Origin: an uncultured Bacteroidales bacterium
Lineage (GTDB): Bacteria; Bacteroidota; Bacteroidia; Bacteroidales; P3
Assembly: GCA_900316965.1 (NCBI GenBank)
Contig: ONEY01000007.1
Span: 58,501 to 122,500, forward strand
Direction of reading: 5' to 3'
DNA length: 64,000 nucleotides
Shown: piece by piece, positions 52,377 through 61,911 of the stretch
Layout of the letters: each line of letters opens with the position of its first letter
Position numbering within the stretch: the first letter of the stretch is position 1
Made by a program: the position numbers and the translations under genes
Notes under the pieces: model-generated
Told to the model about the DNA's origin: nothing
Databases searched by the model: none
Seen by the model: only the letters and a program-made list of their open reading frames with translations

Positions 52377-54635
52377 TCAAATCATATATGGACCGGTGAC
52401 AGAATCGGGGCACTCGGACATGGCTTTGGGGGTTCCGGAAAAAATGATTCTGCCGCCCATGGCGCCGCCCCCAGGACCCATCTCGATTAAGTAGTCGCAC
52501 GATTTCAGCATTTCAATGTTGTGCTCGATAAGGAATATGCTGTTGCCGGCTTCAACCATGGTGTCGAAGAGGTCGGTGATGCGCTTGATGTCATTGGCAT
52601 GTAGTCCGTCGGATGGTTCGTCCATGATGAATATCTTGCCAGCCTCACGAAGGCTGGAGGCTAGCTTGATGCGTTGCAGCTCGCCGCCGGAGAGGGTGGA
52701 TAGCGACTGGTTGAGGTGCAGGTATCCTAGGCCGACTTTGCGCAGAGGCTCTAGCTTTTCAGCAATAACAGTGCCGCTGAAGAACTCTGATGCTTTGTTG
52801 GCGGTAAGATCCATGACCTCGGCGATGTTGAGCCCATTGATTTGGTAGGAAAGCACTTCGGGAGAATAGCGCAATCCTCCGCATGCCTCGCATGTTGTTT
52901 CAATGGCGTCCATAAAGGCCATGTCGTTGACGATGATGCCCTTGCCCTGGCAAACGGGACAGCCGCCTTTGCCGTTGAAGGAAAAGAGGTCTGCTTTGGT
53001 CTTGTTTGTTTTGGCAAAGAGTTTGCGTATGTCATCGGCAACGTCAAGATATGTCGCTGGGGTGGAACGTAGGCTTATGCCTATGTTTTTTTGGCTTATA
53101 TATACTATCTCGTCGGGGAGAGGATAGGCTTTGCGAAAGCATTCCATCAGCGAGCTTTTGCCAGAACCTGCTACACCGGCTATGCCGCACATCACGCCTA
53201 GTGGCATGTCGACGGTTAGGTTCTCTAGGTTGTGGAGACAGGCATCCTTTAGGTGGAAGTATGCCTTGGGTTTGCGCACAGGTTCTTTTATACTGCTCCT
53301 CTTACTGAGCATTGTGCCAGTGAGAGTATGGCTGTGAAGTAGCTCGTCGTAGCTGCCTTCGAAGACGACTTCGCCGCCATTCATGCCTGCTCCGGGGCCC
53401 ATATCAATGATGTGGTCGGCTATCTTGATTATCTCTTTGTGGTGCTCGACGAGGATAACGGTATTGCCGTGGTTTTTGAGTTTCTGCACCGATTTCTGCA
53501 TCAGCAGTATGTCGTGGTTGTGCAGACCTACGCTTGGCTCGTCAAGAATGTACATCACGTCGGATAGGGGCGAGTTGATGTATTTTGCTATCTTGCAACG
53601 TTGTGCTTCGCCGCCGGAGAGAGTTCCTATGGCGCGGTCAAGGGTGAGATAGCCAAGTCCGATTTCCTCGAGTGCTGAAAGCCGTTCGATGGTGGCTCGC
53701 TTGATGTCGTCGGCAAGGGGATTGTCGACAGTTGTCATCCACTGAAGGCAATCGCTGATGCTCATTGCTGTCACTTCTGCGATGTTGATGCCGCCAATCT
53801 TGCAGGAGCGTATTTTTGCGTTTAGGCGTGTGCCGCCGCAGTCGGGACAGGTGCCCATGGTAAGCATGGGATTGATGGCTGCGGCGTGGAGCAGACCTTC
53901 TTCTGAGTTGATTATGCTGCGGTACATGCGAGGTACGAGGCCTTCGTATTTTGCCGTCTTGGGCCAGTTGGAGGGAGGATTCTTGAGTTTTATCTGCGGT
54001 GAATAGAGGAAGAGGTCAAGCTCCTCGGGGGTGTAGTCTTTTATTTTCTTGTCGAGGTCGAAAAGTCCGCTATGGGCGTAGCGTATCCAGCGCCAGCCGC
54101 CCTTGTGGAAAGCTATATAGTGTATAGTGTCCTCGTCGTTGAGCGACTTGTCGAAGTCGACAAGCTTATGTATGTCCAGCTCGCGGATTTCGCCCAACCC
54201 GCTGCAACGTGGACAGCTGCCAGAGGGGTGGTTGAACGAGAAGGCGTCGCTGTAGCCAACAAAGGGTTGTCCTACACGCGAGAACAGCAGCCGAAGCAAG
54301 GCATATATGTCAGTGTATGTACCTACCGTGGAGCGAGAGTTGGATGTTGGTTTTCGTTGTTCGATGACAATGGCAATGGGGAGGTTCTCGATATCGCCCA
54401 CATGAGGACGTCCGTATTTGGGCAGATATTGCTGTGTGAATGAAGGGAATGTGTCGTTGAGTTCACGACGTGACTTGGCAGCTATAGTGTCCAAAACCAG
54501 CGACGACTTGCCTGACCCCGACACACCAGTCACCACGGTGATTTTTCCTTTGGGTATACGGACGTTGACGTGCTTTAGGTTGTTTTCGGTGGCGTCGCGG
54601 ACGATGATGTGGTCGAAGGTGTTGGCGTGTTCCAT
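52377..54635 (-). CDS. UvrA2-like ATPase (excinuclease subunit A paralogue)
   Basis: 752 residues, shorter than housekeeping UvrA (about 940). Two ABC-ATPase cassettes are visible: Walker A GVSGSGKSS at residues 37-45, then signature LSGGEAQRCKIAKY; a second GVAGSGKSSLMEC, then LSGGELQRIKLASSL. Zinc-binding CPRCSGLGE, CPDCGGTR and CPVCQGKG/CEACGG groups are present. The reduced length matches UvrA2/DrrC-type paralogues, which lack the UvrB-binding domain and are linked to tolerance of DNA-binding drugs. A separate full-length uvrA would be expected elsewhere in the genome. It stands alone. Confidence 0.85.
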   Translation of the reverse strand: MEHANTFDHIIVRDATENNLKHVNVRIPKGKITVVTGVSGSGKSSLVLDTIAAKSRRELNDTFPSFTQQYLPKYGRPHVGDIENLPIAIVIEQRKPTSNSRSTVGTYTDIYALLRLLFSRVGQPFVGYSDAFSFNHPSGSCPRCSGLGEIRELDIHKLVDFDKSLNDEDTIHYIAFHKGGWRWIRYAHSGLFDLDKKIKDYTPEELDLFLYSPQIKLKNPPSNWPKTAKYEGLVPRMYRSIINSEEGLLHAAAINPMLTMGTCPDCGGTRLNAKIRSCKIGGINIAEVTAMSISDCLQWMTTVDNPLADDIKRATIERLSALEEIGLGYLTLDRAIGTLSGGEAQRCKIAKYINSPLSDVMYILDEPSVGLHNHDILLMQKSVQKLKNHGNTVILVEHHKEIIKIADHIIDMGPGAGMNGGEVVFEGSYDELLHSHTLTGTMLSKRSSIKEPVRKPKAYFHLKDACLHNLENLTVDMPLGVMCGIAGVAGSGKSSLMECFRKAYPLPDEIVYISQKNIGISLRSTPATYLDVADDIRKLFAKTNKTKADLFSFNGKGGCPVCQGKGIIVNDMAFMDAIETTCEACGGLRYSPEVLSYQINGLNIAEVMDLTANKASEFFSGTVIAEKLEPLRKVGLGYLHLNQSLSTLSGGELQRIKLASSLREAGKIFIMDEPSDGLHANDIKRITDLFDTMVEAGNSIFLIEHNIEMLKSCDYLIEMGPGGGAMGGRIIFSGTPKAMSECPDSVTGPYMI

Positions 54636-54855
54636 TGGTTTCTGTCGTTGGTTAAGTCATTCAAAAACGAAAATGGAGCTATTATATTGTGTGCGGTGCT
54701 CGCTGATGTTCTCTGGTGAGCCTCGTTCTTTGGAACATGAAATGTTAGCAGTTGACACATGCTAAAGAATCTTTGCTTTCAGTCGCTCGCTGCTTCTTTC
54801 CCTTTGGCTTGCTGACGCTCGACCTCTTTTAATTACAGAAAATGCTATCTGTAAG

Positions 54856-54891
54856 AAACCCCGAAAGTTGGATAAAACACTTTCGGGGTTT
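54856..54891. terminator. Bidirectional terminator-like hairpin
   Basis: A 13-bp perfect stem (AAACCCCGAAAGT/ACTTTCGGGGTTT) with a 10-nt loop lies between the uvrA-like start and the broken small membrane-protein gene. It would terminate the latter. Confidence 0.75.
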
Positions 54892-54936
54892 ATTGTATAA
54901 ACGTATGTTTTATAAGAATTTGTTTGTGCGTATTTG

Positions 54937-55188
54937 TTAAAATTTACCTATAAATCCGTTGATTTTTTTCAGAATTGTATTGACTAATCCACCAACAATC
55001 ACACCCAGTATGGCTGCATATAAAACAGCTGTGGCAGGATCGGCAGTGTCAGTAGCAACAAATCCAATAAATAATAAAACTGTGACAATGAACCCAATGA
55101 TAAATGCTTTTTTTCTTCATTTTGCATTTTTATATTTACCACCTTTTACTCTCTCGTCAAATGATCCATCTTGATTTATCTTAGCCAT
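54937..55188 (-). pseudogene. Small membrane protein gene with an in-frame TGA stop
   Basis: From ATG 55186-55188 the frame reads MAKINQDGSFDERVKGGKYK and three more residues, then TGA at 55117-55119. It continues open for 59 more codons to a TAA at 54937-54939 (RKKAFIIGFIVTVLLFIGF, then LYAAILGVIVGGLVNTILKK). The downstream part is two hydrophobic segments, a natural continuation, so the TGA interrupts one 83-residue protein. TGA is one change from CGA (Arg), which would suit the basic stretch before the first membrane segment. No family recognised. Promoter element 55328-55335, terminator 54856-54891. Confidence 0.7.
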
Positions 55189-55327
55189 TTGTTGTAATTT
55201 GCCGGTTATATCCTATCGGCTTCGTCGGTTTAATAGATTATTTATAGTAACTTAATTGCATCAAGAAAATGAAGTTGGTATTAGTCAGATAGTTACTATT
55301 TGGTTGTTGGTGTCAATAATTTTTATG

Positions 55328-55335
55328 CAAAAGTA
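55328..55335 (-). promoter_or_regulatory. -7 promoter element for the small membrane-protein gene
   Basis: The minus strand reads TACTTTTG (TAnnTTTG), about 140 nt upstream of the ATG at 55188. Confidence 0.4.
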
Positions 55336-55444
55336 CAAATAAAAGACGAATGGGGTGTAACCATTTTGGTCCATATGTCGCAAATCAATTACATAGCTCT
55401 TTTTTATATGAATTTTTCGTGATTACAGTTGGTGTACATGTGTA

Positions 55445-58081
55445 TTAGTTCTCGAAAGTATTCGACCTCTTCATCAGTTTTATGGTATGCGTTTGGCCAG
55501 ATGTGGTAGTCAATGTCAAAAAGTAGGCAGCTTGAGGAAGTGAGCTTAAGTCTAACGAGTATTGTCTGTTACCAATAGATGTTAGGCGGACTTCTTTGCG
55601 TTGTCCAAACATATTGATTAGCCATGCTGAGGCGATGGGTTCGGGGCACATTATGCTCACTTTGCTGGTGGAGGGGTTGGGGTAGGCTTTAACAATGTCG
55701 GTAGCCACTGCGTCGATACCGATGGGGTCTATAGGTTTGGAATATACAACCAGAGTCCTTGTAAGGCTGTAATTGCCGTCGTCGGAATTGGGATTATAAC
55801 GCCAAGCTATGGCCTTGATATCGACGGTGCCTGGGCCAAGGATATGCAACTCGTGGGAGCCCACTTCCGTAAATTCAGCCACGCCGTTGCCAGCAGGTAG
55901 TTCGAATGTCATATAGGTGTTGCCAATTATGAATTCAGCGTCAAGATGGATGATCGTGTCGCTGTAGACGAGCTCCAAAGGTTGATCCCATATTATGCGG
56001 CCATCGACAGGGCCAACGTGGATAATCTTTTCGACAGGTTGGGCTGCGTTCCAGTAAGTGTTGCCAGGTTGTATGGCTGTGATGTGGAATGTGCCGGTGT
56101 CAGAAATCCAGAGTCTCTGATCGGTTATGAAGTAGGTTATGGTGTCGTTCGACAAGAGAAACTCTACAGGTAGGCCGCTGCTCGAAGTGGCCGAGATGTT
56201 AATGTCGTGGCCTGGATATTCCACATAAATGGTATCGTTCACTGTTGGGGTATTCCATGTGATGTATTGGTCGGCGTGGCGATTGTCATAGATGTAGGGG
56301 GTCATAAACGACTCGTCGACATAACGCCCGATGAATGTGTTGGAACCAGGCAGTGAAATGTCACCGAATGTGGCATTGAAGGCGACACCGCTGAAGTAGA
56401 GCACACTGTCGTGTAGCGCCACGGGACCTACATTTGTGGGGCCATTTTGTGCATGGAAGTCGTGGAATGCAATTTCATGGCCGGCATAGTCCCACTGCGC
56501 CAATCCAATGGCGCTGACTACAGCCATGTTGACACCGTGGCTTGCGGTGTAGAAGGCTGTGTCACCGAAGTAGATGTTGGAACCATACACGACTTCGGCA
56601 AAGACTCGGTTGCCATTTACGACGATGTTGGGGCACCCACCAAGACTAAAGTTTGTGGACGTTGTGGCTGTGCCGTAGGAAATCAGCGAGCCGTTGTCGG
56701 GTTCGATGCGCAGGAAGAAGACACTGTTCGATAAAGCGAGGGTGTCGCCACGATAGGCAATATCATGTCCGAAAGAGGGTATAGTTATTGGGTGAGTATT
56801 TGAGATTCCAATGATGAAGAGTGAGTTGGAATCGGCATCATAAGCTGTGTTGCTGAATCTGCAAGTTCCATAGGTAGGACCAAGATCGCTTTCTTGAGGG
56901 TTGAGTGGATCCAATTGTACCAGTTGATGTGGATGCAGATTTGTGTCGTAAATCAGCATGGCGTCTTGTCGTATGTCAAAGTATTGCTGAGGGTTGTGGA
57001 ACACAAGATTGTCGCTGCGCTCAACGGTGGCACCGTCGTGGTATTTGTCGAGTCCTAAGCAGATGCAGAGTCTGTCGTTGTGGATGTTGAATGAGGAAAC
57101 TGATATGTTGCTTATAAAATTGGAGCTTGTGTCGGTTGTCGACGTGGTGGAGCGTTCAATGTAGGTGGCGTCAAGCAAGGAATCGAAGTGAGGTGAGAAC
57201 TTCATCAACTGTTGGTTCCAGCTTCCGGTGGCATAGGGCAATTTGTAGTCAATCCAGCGCACTCCGTCGATGAAAATGCGCACTCCGCCGACAGAGCCTT
57301 CTATGGGATTAATTGTGCGGTATTGAGACTGGCAAGTGTTACAATTTATTGTAGCCTCGTCGTAGGTCCTACGCACGAGGTAGATGTTTCCATGACTGTC
57401 CACGTCGAATTCACTGGCACCAAGTCTATCTGTTATCCATCGGCCTTGGGAATTGTAACGGAAAACATTTCCCGCTGTATCCAACAATGCCCGTTGCAAA
57501 AAGTGGTGTTCCAGAAGGTGTCCGTCATCGGGGTCGAGGGTTATGATGCCGTCGGCATTCGATATTGTCGAGCTGTCGGTGGAATAGGGGTATCCGTTAT
57601 TGTCAACAATCATCGTGTCCAGATAGTACAATCGACTCCAAGTGTTGTTGCTTAATGGCATATCGAAGTTGGCCATCAGCATCAACGCCGTATCGCCCAC
57701 CAGTCTCATTTTTTTTGGAAACACATGATCTTGCGTATGATGTATGGCCTTGTGCCATATCATAGTGCCATCAGGCGATAGTTTAGCTACAAAGAAGCTA
57801 CGTTTGTTGTTGACCGACTGATGCTGCGTAGGTAGAAAATACTCGCCGTCAATGTTGGCATCCATGGTAAATTGCCCCATGACATAGACGTTGCCTTGGT
57901 TGTCGACTTCCATTTCCAAAATACCCGAGCATATATCATCGTCGCGAAGTCCGTGGTAGTGTTTTACCCAATCGTATCTGCTGCTTGGTTTGTTGTTGAC
58001 TTGGCCAAGTATTGTATTCCAAGGCACTAGGATTGTCAGCGCTAATAGCGCAAGGGTCATAGAAAGTCTTTTCATCTTCAT
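55445..58081 (-). CDS. T9SS type A sorting-domain protein with propeller-like repeats
   Basis: 878 residues with a signal peptide (LALLALTILVPWNTILGQ). The mature protein begins YDWVKHYHGLRDDDIC and carries repeated blade-like stretches (VDNQGNVYVMGQF, FDVDSHGNIYLVRR, VVNGNRVFAEVVYG), the look of a beta-propeller of the SBBP or PQQ-like kind. Two Ig-like stretches follow (about 610-770), then a type A sorting domain (about 800-878; AYPNPSTSKVSIM, PQAAYFLTLTTTSG). It is probably secreted by T9SS and surface-bound. Ligand unknown. It has no close neighbour on its strand. Confidence 0.85.
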   Translation of the reverse strand: MKMKRLSMTLALLALTILVPWNTILGQVNNKPSSRYDWVKHYHGLRDDDICSGILEMEVDNQGNVYVMGQFTMDANIDGEYFLPTQHQSVNNKRSFFVAKLSPDGTMIWHKAIHHTQDHVFPKKMRLVGDTALMLMANFDMPLSNNTWSRLYYLDTMIVDNNGYPYSTDSSTISNADGIITLDPDDGHLLEHHFLQRALLDTAGNVFRYNSQGRWITDRLGASEFDVDSHGNIYLVRRTYDEATINCNTCQSQYRTINPIEGSVGGVRIFIDGVRWIDYKLPYATGSWNQQLMKFSPHFDSLLDATYIERSTTSTTDTSSNFISNISVSSFNIHNDRLCICLGLDKYHDGATVERSDNLVFHNPQQYFDIRQDAMLIYDTNLHPHQLVQLDPLNPQESDLGPTYGTCRFSNTAYDADSNSLFIIGISNTHPITIPSFGHDIAYRGDTLALSNSVFFLRIEPDNGSLISYGTATTSTNFSLGGCPNIVVNGNRVFAEVVYGSNIYFGDTAFYTASHGVNMAVVSAIGLAQWDYAGHEIAFHDFHAQNGPTNVGPVALHDSVLYFSGVAFNATFGDISLPGSNTFIGRYVDESFMTPYIYDNRHADQYITWNTPTVNDTIYVEYPGHDINISATSSSGLPVEFLLSNDTITYFITDQRLWISDTGTFHITAIQPGNTYWNAAQPVEKIIHVGPVDGRIIWDQPLELVYSDTIIHLDAEFIIGNTYMTFELPAGNGVAEFTEVGSHELHILGPGTVDIKAIAWRYNPNSDDGNYSLTRTLVVYSKPIDPIGIDAVATDIVKAYPNPSTSKVSIMCPEPIASAWLINMFGQRKEVRLTSIGNRQYSLDLSSLPQAAYFLTLTTTSGQTHTIKLMKRSNTFEN

Positions 58082-58498
58082 TTGGTTTTATTTGTTCAAC
58101 TTTTTCTCATATTCCGAAGTCCATTTCAGACTTCTTACACATAAGTGTGTCGAATGCTCCATTTTAGACGAAATTTTAACATTTTTTTTGTATTTTGCTG
58201 TTTTGAAAGACTCGTATATCTTCGTCGACGGCAGGGGTATATACTTTATGGAGCTAAGTTTCCTATTTGGATGTCAGTATTTCTGTATTATAAACAGGTG
58301 ATTATATATGATGTACATATATTGCGTACTACTCTCGTGGAATGTATGATTTTATATAAAACAGTCATTGAATAAGTGCTATTATATTGCTTGTTTGATT
58401 CTGAAAAAGTGTAAAATGTTTTGGAATTCACAAAAAAAGTGTATTTTTGCATTGTTATATAAGGGGTAATATCATGGCTATTTGATTATGGAAAGACT
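58082..58498. other. Divergent intergenic region, 417 nt
   Basis: No gene seen. It holds a short hairpin GAAGTC/GACTTC (58116-58134) just upstream of the T9SS gene and a promoter element TATTTTTG at 58442-58449 for elaA. The rest is A/T-rich without pattern. Confidence 0.6.
58442..58449 (+). promoter_or_regulatory. -7 promoter element for elaA
   Basis: TATTTTTG (TAnnTTTG), 49 nt upstream of the elaA start. Confidence 0.6.
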
Positions 58499-58939
58499 AT
58501 GGAGCTGAATGTAAAACAATATAAAGAACTCACTCTCGACGAATTGCACGACATTTACCGATACCGTGTGTCTGTGTTCGTGGTGGAGCAGAATTGTCCA
58601 TATCAGGAGATAGACGGCAACGACAAAGTGTCGTGGCATCTGTGGTTGGAGGACAAAGGCGAGATGGTAGCTTATTTGCGAGTATTGCCTGCCGGTACAA
58701 CATTCGAAGATGTATCCATTGGCAGGATGATTTGTACCCGTCGCCGCCAGGGATTGGCTACACAGCTTCTGCGTGAAGGTATCAAGCTGGCCGTGGAGAA
58801 GTTCCATGCAGAGAGAATAACCATCGAGGCACAAGTCTATGCCCGTGGCCTTTACGAGAAAGTCGGATTTGTGCAGACATCAGACGAGTTCCTTGAGGAC
58901 GGTATACCTCACATCAAAATGACATTGGAAATAATATGA
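58499..58939 (+). CDS. elaA: ElaA-type GNAT acetyltransferase
   Basis: 146 residues of the GNAT fold with the ElaA signature YRVSVFVVEQNCPYQEIDG near residues 22-40, the acetyl-CoA-binding IGRMICTRRRQGLATQLL, and the closing EDGIPHIKM. It transfers acetyl from acetyl-CoA to an unidentified acceptor. It overlaps the nitroreductase start (ATGA), so the two are coupled. Confidence 0.9.
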   Translation: MELNVKQYKELTLDELHDIYRYRVSVFVVEQNCPYQEIDGNDKVSWHLWLEDKGEMVAYLRVLPAGTTFEDVSIGRMICTRRRQGLATQLLREGIKLAVEKFHAERITIEAQVYARGLYEKVGFVQTSDEFLEDGIPHIKMTLEII

Positions 58940-59598
58940 CTATAGAAGAAGCAATACGCAACCGTCATTCCGTGCGTCAATACGACGGAAGACCTCTTGC
59001 TGAAGAGCAAGTGGCCAACCTTACTGCAGAGATAGAAAAGATCAATGCTGCCAGAGGGCTGCACATCCAACTCATACAGAACGAGCCGAAAGCCTTCTCT
59101 GGCTTCCTGGCCCGTTACGGCAAGTTTAGAGGTGTTACCAATTACATCGCCTTGGTAGGAAGTAAGTCTGATGACTTGAAAGAGAAACTCGGATACGAGG
59201 GAGAACGTCTTGTACTGTTGGCGCAACAGCTGGGACTCAACACTTGCTGGGTTGGGGGCACGTTCACGAAGAACAAAGCAGTGCAGGTCGACAAAGGTGA
59301 GAAGTTTGTGGCCGTCATCTCCATAGGCTATGGCCTTACCCAGGGCAAGGCGCACGTCGACAAGCCCCTCGGACAGATTGCCGCCATTGCCTTTACACCG
59401 GAGTGGTTTAAGAAAGGTGTTATGTGCGCCATGCTAGCCCCTTCGGCAATGAACAAGCAGAACTTCCAATTCGAGTATATGGCTGATGGAAAGGTTGTGG
59501 CCACGGCAAAAAATGTGCCGTTCTCATCGGTAGACCTCGGCATTGCCAAACTGCACTTCGAGATTGGCTCCGGCAAAGACAGCACCATTTGGAAATAG
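58936..59598 (+). CDS. Nitroreductase family protein
   Basis: 220 residues. The FMN-binding start EEAIRNRHSVRQYDGRPL, the segment LAQQLGLNTCWVGGTF and the late APSAMNKQNFQFEYM show the nitroreductase fold. It reduces nitro compounds or quinones with NAD(P)H; the natural substrate is unknown. It starts in an ATGA overlap with elaA and ends before the bidirectional terminator. Confidence 0.88.
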   Translation: MTIEEAIRNRHSVRQYDGRPLAEEQVANLTAEIEKINAARGLHIQLIQNEPKAFSGFLARYGKFRGVTNYIALVGSKSDDLKEKLGYEGERLVLLAQQLGLNTCWVGGTFTKNKAVQVDKGEKFVAVISIGYGLTQGKAHVDKPLGQIAAIAFTPEWFKKGVMCAMLAPSAMNKQNFQFEYMADGKVVATAKNVPFSSVDLGIAKLHFEIGSGKDSTIWK

Positions 59599-59748
59599 AA
59601 TGACTATTCCTTGTAGTAGGGCTTATATTACGCATTACACGCAGACATTATATAGTTAACAGCTTGCGTATAATGTTTATTCTTTTGTAAGTTCGTCTAT
59701 GTGGGGCTGATGTATATGGCTATATAATAGTTTGTTATTAATCGACAG

Positions 59749-59784
59749 AAAAGGGAGACAATCGTTATGAATTGTCTCCCTTTT
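59749..59784. terminator. Bidirectional terminator
   Basis: A 14-bp perfect stem (AAAAGGGAGACAAT/ATTGTCTCCCTTTT) with an 8-nt loop and flanking A/T-runs lies between the nitroreductase and the minus-strand sigma operon. Confidence 0.9.
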
Positions 59785-59812
59785 TTATTATAGTTATAAT
59801 GCCAGATGTGGC

Positions 59813-60289
59813 CTATTTTGCTGTTGTCAGCATCGCGTCGTCAACCTTGAAAGTGAGTGAGGCCCAACTCATACCGCCCGCGCGACCCGGCAGTTCGTCG
59901 TAGGTGTAGCGTGTTGACTTGAAGTTGTAGGGCGAGTCGGCACCGAGGGTGTCGCTGGCGTAGAAGGTCAGCGTGTCGATGCCGTCGACGATGAATTGCA
60001 CACTGTCGCCAAAAAGTCCGTATCTGACGTTGTATAATATTGCGTTTTGCCCTGTGGAGCCCAAGCCTCCATTGAAAGGCAGCGTGGCCTTTTGTCCTGC
60101 CGCTACGGGATAGGTGCCGTCGAAGTTGGTGCCGTTTTCGTGGGGATAGTAGCGCCAGGAGCCGCTCCAAACGAAGAGGATGTCGTGCGAGCTTTGGTTG
60201 TCAATGGTGTACTCTTCGTCGAAGCCTGGGTCGCAGGCGGTCATAAGCATTGCCGCAAGGAGGGGCAGAAGTATTATTTTTGCTTTCAT
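59813..60289 (-). CDS. Unknown lipoprotein, last gene of the second sigma operon
   Basis: 158 residues with a lipobox ending LMTAC (Cys near residue 19). The mature part looks beta-rich (YTIDNQSSHDILFVWSG, PVAAGQKATLPFNGG, SVQFIVDGIDTLTFYAS). No family recognised. It lies 18 nt behind the beta-barrel gene, so it is probably part of the same transcript. Confidence 0.7.
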   Translation of the reverse strand: MKAKIILLPLLAAMLMTACDPGFDEEYTIDNQSSHDILFVWSGSWRYYPHENGTNFDGTYPVAAGQKATLPFNGGLGSTGQNAILYNVRYGLFGDSVQFIVDGIDTLTFYASDTLGADSPYNFKSTRYTYDELPGRAGGMSWASLTFKVDDAMLTTAK

Positions 60290-60307
60290 ATCATTAATAT
60301 TTTATAG

Positions 60308-61144
60308 TTATTTAATCATCCAGTTGAAGCCTATAAGTCCGTAGATGCTGAAGATGCTGGAGGTGGAAATGGAAGTATTTATGCCACCTTCGACGCACAT
60401 TTGGGCCTTCAGATGCAGGCGGTCGTTTGTTTGCCACAGGGCTTCCAGGCGGCCTTGTTCGTTGTCGAGGCCGGCGCTGAACATCCATCGTTCGTTGGGT
60501 AGCCAGCGGGCGAACAGCGTCAGGCGGAAGGGCCTGTCGGTCATTCGGGCGTAGGGGGCGTGACGGTTCCAAGCGTAGGCCGCCGATGCGTCGAGGTACC
60601 AATGGCTTGAGAAGCGGTGGCGGTACTGCAAACCTATGATGGGCTCGGCCAGCATACCCTCATCCTCCACATAGGGATGCCCGCGACGGAGGGGAAGCGT
60701 GACTTCGGTGAAGAAGGTGAGCTTGTTCTTGCTTTCTTCGCTGCCGAGAAGCATAATGCGGGCTCCCAGCGATGGCACAAGGTTGAGGTTGTCGGGAGCA
60801 TACGTGATCGTGTCGAATAAGTATCCTTTGGCGTGTGATGCGCTGACGCCCAGCGTCAGTTCGGCATTACTTCCGATACCCCAGCGAAGGCTTGCCCCGC
60901 CACCGATAGTGGTAAGTTTGCTGTCATCTTTATGAAAATAGTCGGAGTGAAATCGGGAGGCGTTGACGTCGCCGCTGAGCAGCAAGTGGCCGGAGCCGAG
61001 CACATTGGCACCAGTAGTGGTGACGAGGGGCGAGGAGATTAACGGGTTGTCCTCCTGGGCGTGGGCGGTAAGTGTGGCGAAGATGCCGAGGGCGACGAAG
61101 CAGGCTATGGCCAAGAGAGTCGATTTATTTGTACTGTTCTTCAT
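60308..61144 (-). CDS. Outer-membrane beta-barrel protein
   Basis: 278 residues with a signal peptide (IFATLTAHAQ). The mature part alternates hydrophobic and polar residues in many short strands (GHLLLSGDVNASRFHSD, ASLRWGIGSNAELTLGVSAS, FSSHWYLDASAAYAW, RLTLFARWLPNERWMFSAGL), as in transporter-like barrels related to the meta-pathway (PF13557-type) group. It ends in aromatic-rich GLIGFNWMIK. Cargo unknown. It is 21 nt behind the next barrel gene. Confidence 0.7.
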   Translation of the reverse strand: MKNSTNKSTLLAIACFVALGIFATLTAHAQEDNPLISSPLVTTTGANVLGSGHLLLSGDVNASRFHSDYFHKDDSKLTTIGGGASLRWGIGSNAELTLGVSASHAKGYLFDTITYAPDNLNLVPSLGARIMLLGSEESKNKLTFFTEVTLPLRRGHPYVEDEGMLAEPIIGLQYRHRFSSHWYLDASAAYAWNRHAPYARMTDRPFRLTLFARWLPNERWMFSAGLDNEQGRLEALWQTNDRLHLKAQMCVEGGINTSISTSSIFSIYGLIGFNWMIK

Positions 61145-61165
61145 AAGTTTATATACTTTAAATGG

Positions 61166-61882
61166 TTAGAGAAATAAGGTTATGCCTGAAGTGTATATTT
61201 TCTGGTTTGTTGCTGGGTCGATGTAGGTGGGCAGTAGGTTGGTGAAAAAGCGAATGCCGTGGAGCAGGCCTATCGCGTCGGTGCTGACCTTGAGCCCTAT
61301 TTCCAGTTTCCATGGTTGGAACATCGGGTCGTCGGATTCCACCACTTCTTTATAGGTACCTCGTTGCATTCCGTAGTAGGTGTTGCGAGCGTCGAGGGTG
61401 CGGATGGTGAGGTACTCGCTGACGGCATAGGCGGCGTATATGTCGGCACTCAGGCGTAGCCCGTTGCGGCTGGCTGGTGTCAGCAGCCATTCCAGTTCGA
61501 GCGGTATGCCAAGATAGCTGTGGAACACGGTGGCCGTCTGGCGCCCTGTGGTAGGTGTCGTTAGGAGATTGATGCCACCACCTTCGGCAGGTTTTACGTT
61601 GTGGCGCAGTATGTCCCACTGGAAGTCGTAGCGCAGGCCGACGTTCAGATTCCAGCGTTCTGCCAGTTTCAGGTGTGCCGTCAGCGGAAGGCGGAACACA
61701 TAGCTTGGCGAGGCGCTGTAAGGGCTATGACTATTGTTGAGTAGGCTGATGCCTGCCTCTATACCAAGGTCTACCTTCTGCAGGATTTTCTCATGCGGAA
61801 CAACCGTGGTGTCGGTGCTTGTCTGGGCGATGAGGAACGGTGACATGCTCAGAATGACGGCGAGAATGATGATGCGTTTCAT
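61166..61882 (-). CDS. Outer-membrane beta-barrel (OmpA/porin-like) protein
   Basis: 238 residues with a signal peptide (ILSMSPFLIAQ). Strand patterns (VDLGIEAGISLLNNS, LTAHLKLAERWNLNVGLRYDF, LSADIYAAYAVSEYLTI, WKLEIGLKVSTDAIG) fit a small eight-stranded barrel of the OMP_b-brl type. It ends TSGITLFL, with a terminal aromatic/hydrophobic strand. The gene lies 29 nt behind the membrane protein gene, in the same operon. Confidence 0.7.
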   Translation of the reverse strand: MKRIIILAVILSMSPFLIAQTSTDTTVVPHEKILQKVDLGIEAGISLLNNSHSPYSASPSYVFRLPLTAHLKLAERWNLNVGLRYDFQWDILRHNVKPAEGGGINLLTTPTTGRQTATVFHSYLGIPLELEWLLTPASRNGLRLSADIYAAYAVSEYLTIRTLDARNTYYGMQRGTYKEVVESDDPMFQPWKLEIGLKVSTDAIGLLHGIRFFTNLLPTYIDPATNQKIYTSGITLFL

Positions 61883-61911
61883 ATTGTGTTTAGTGTTTTA
61901 TCTGTTAATAG

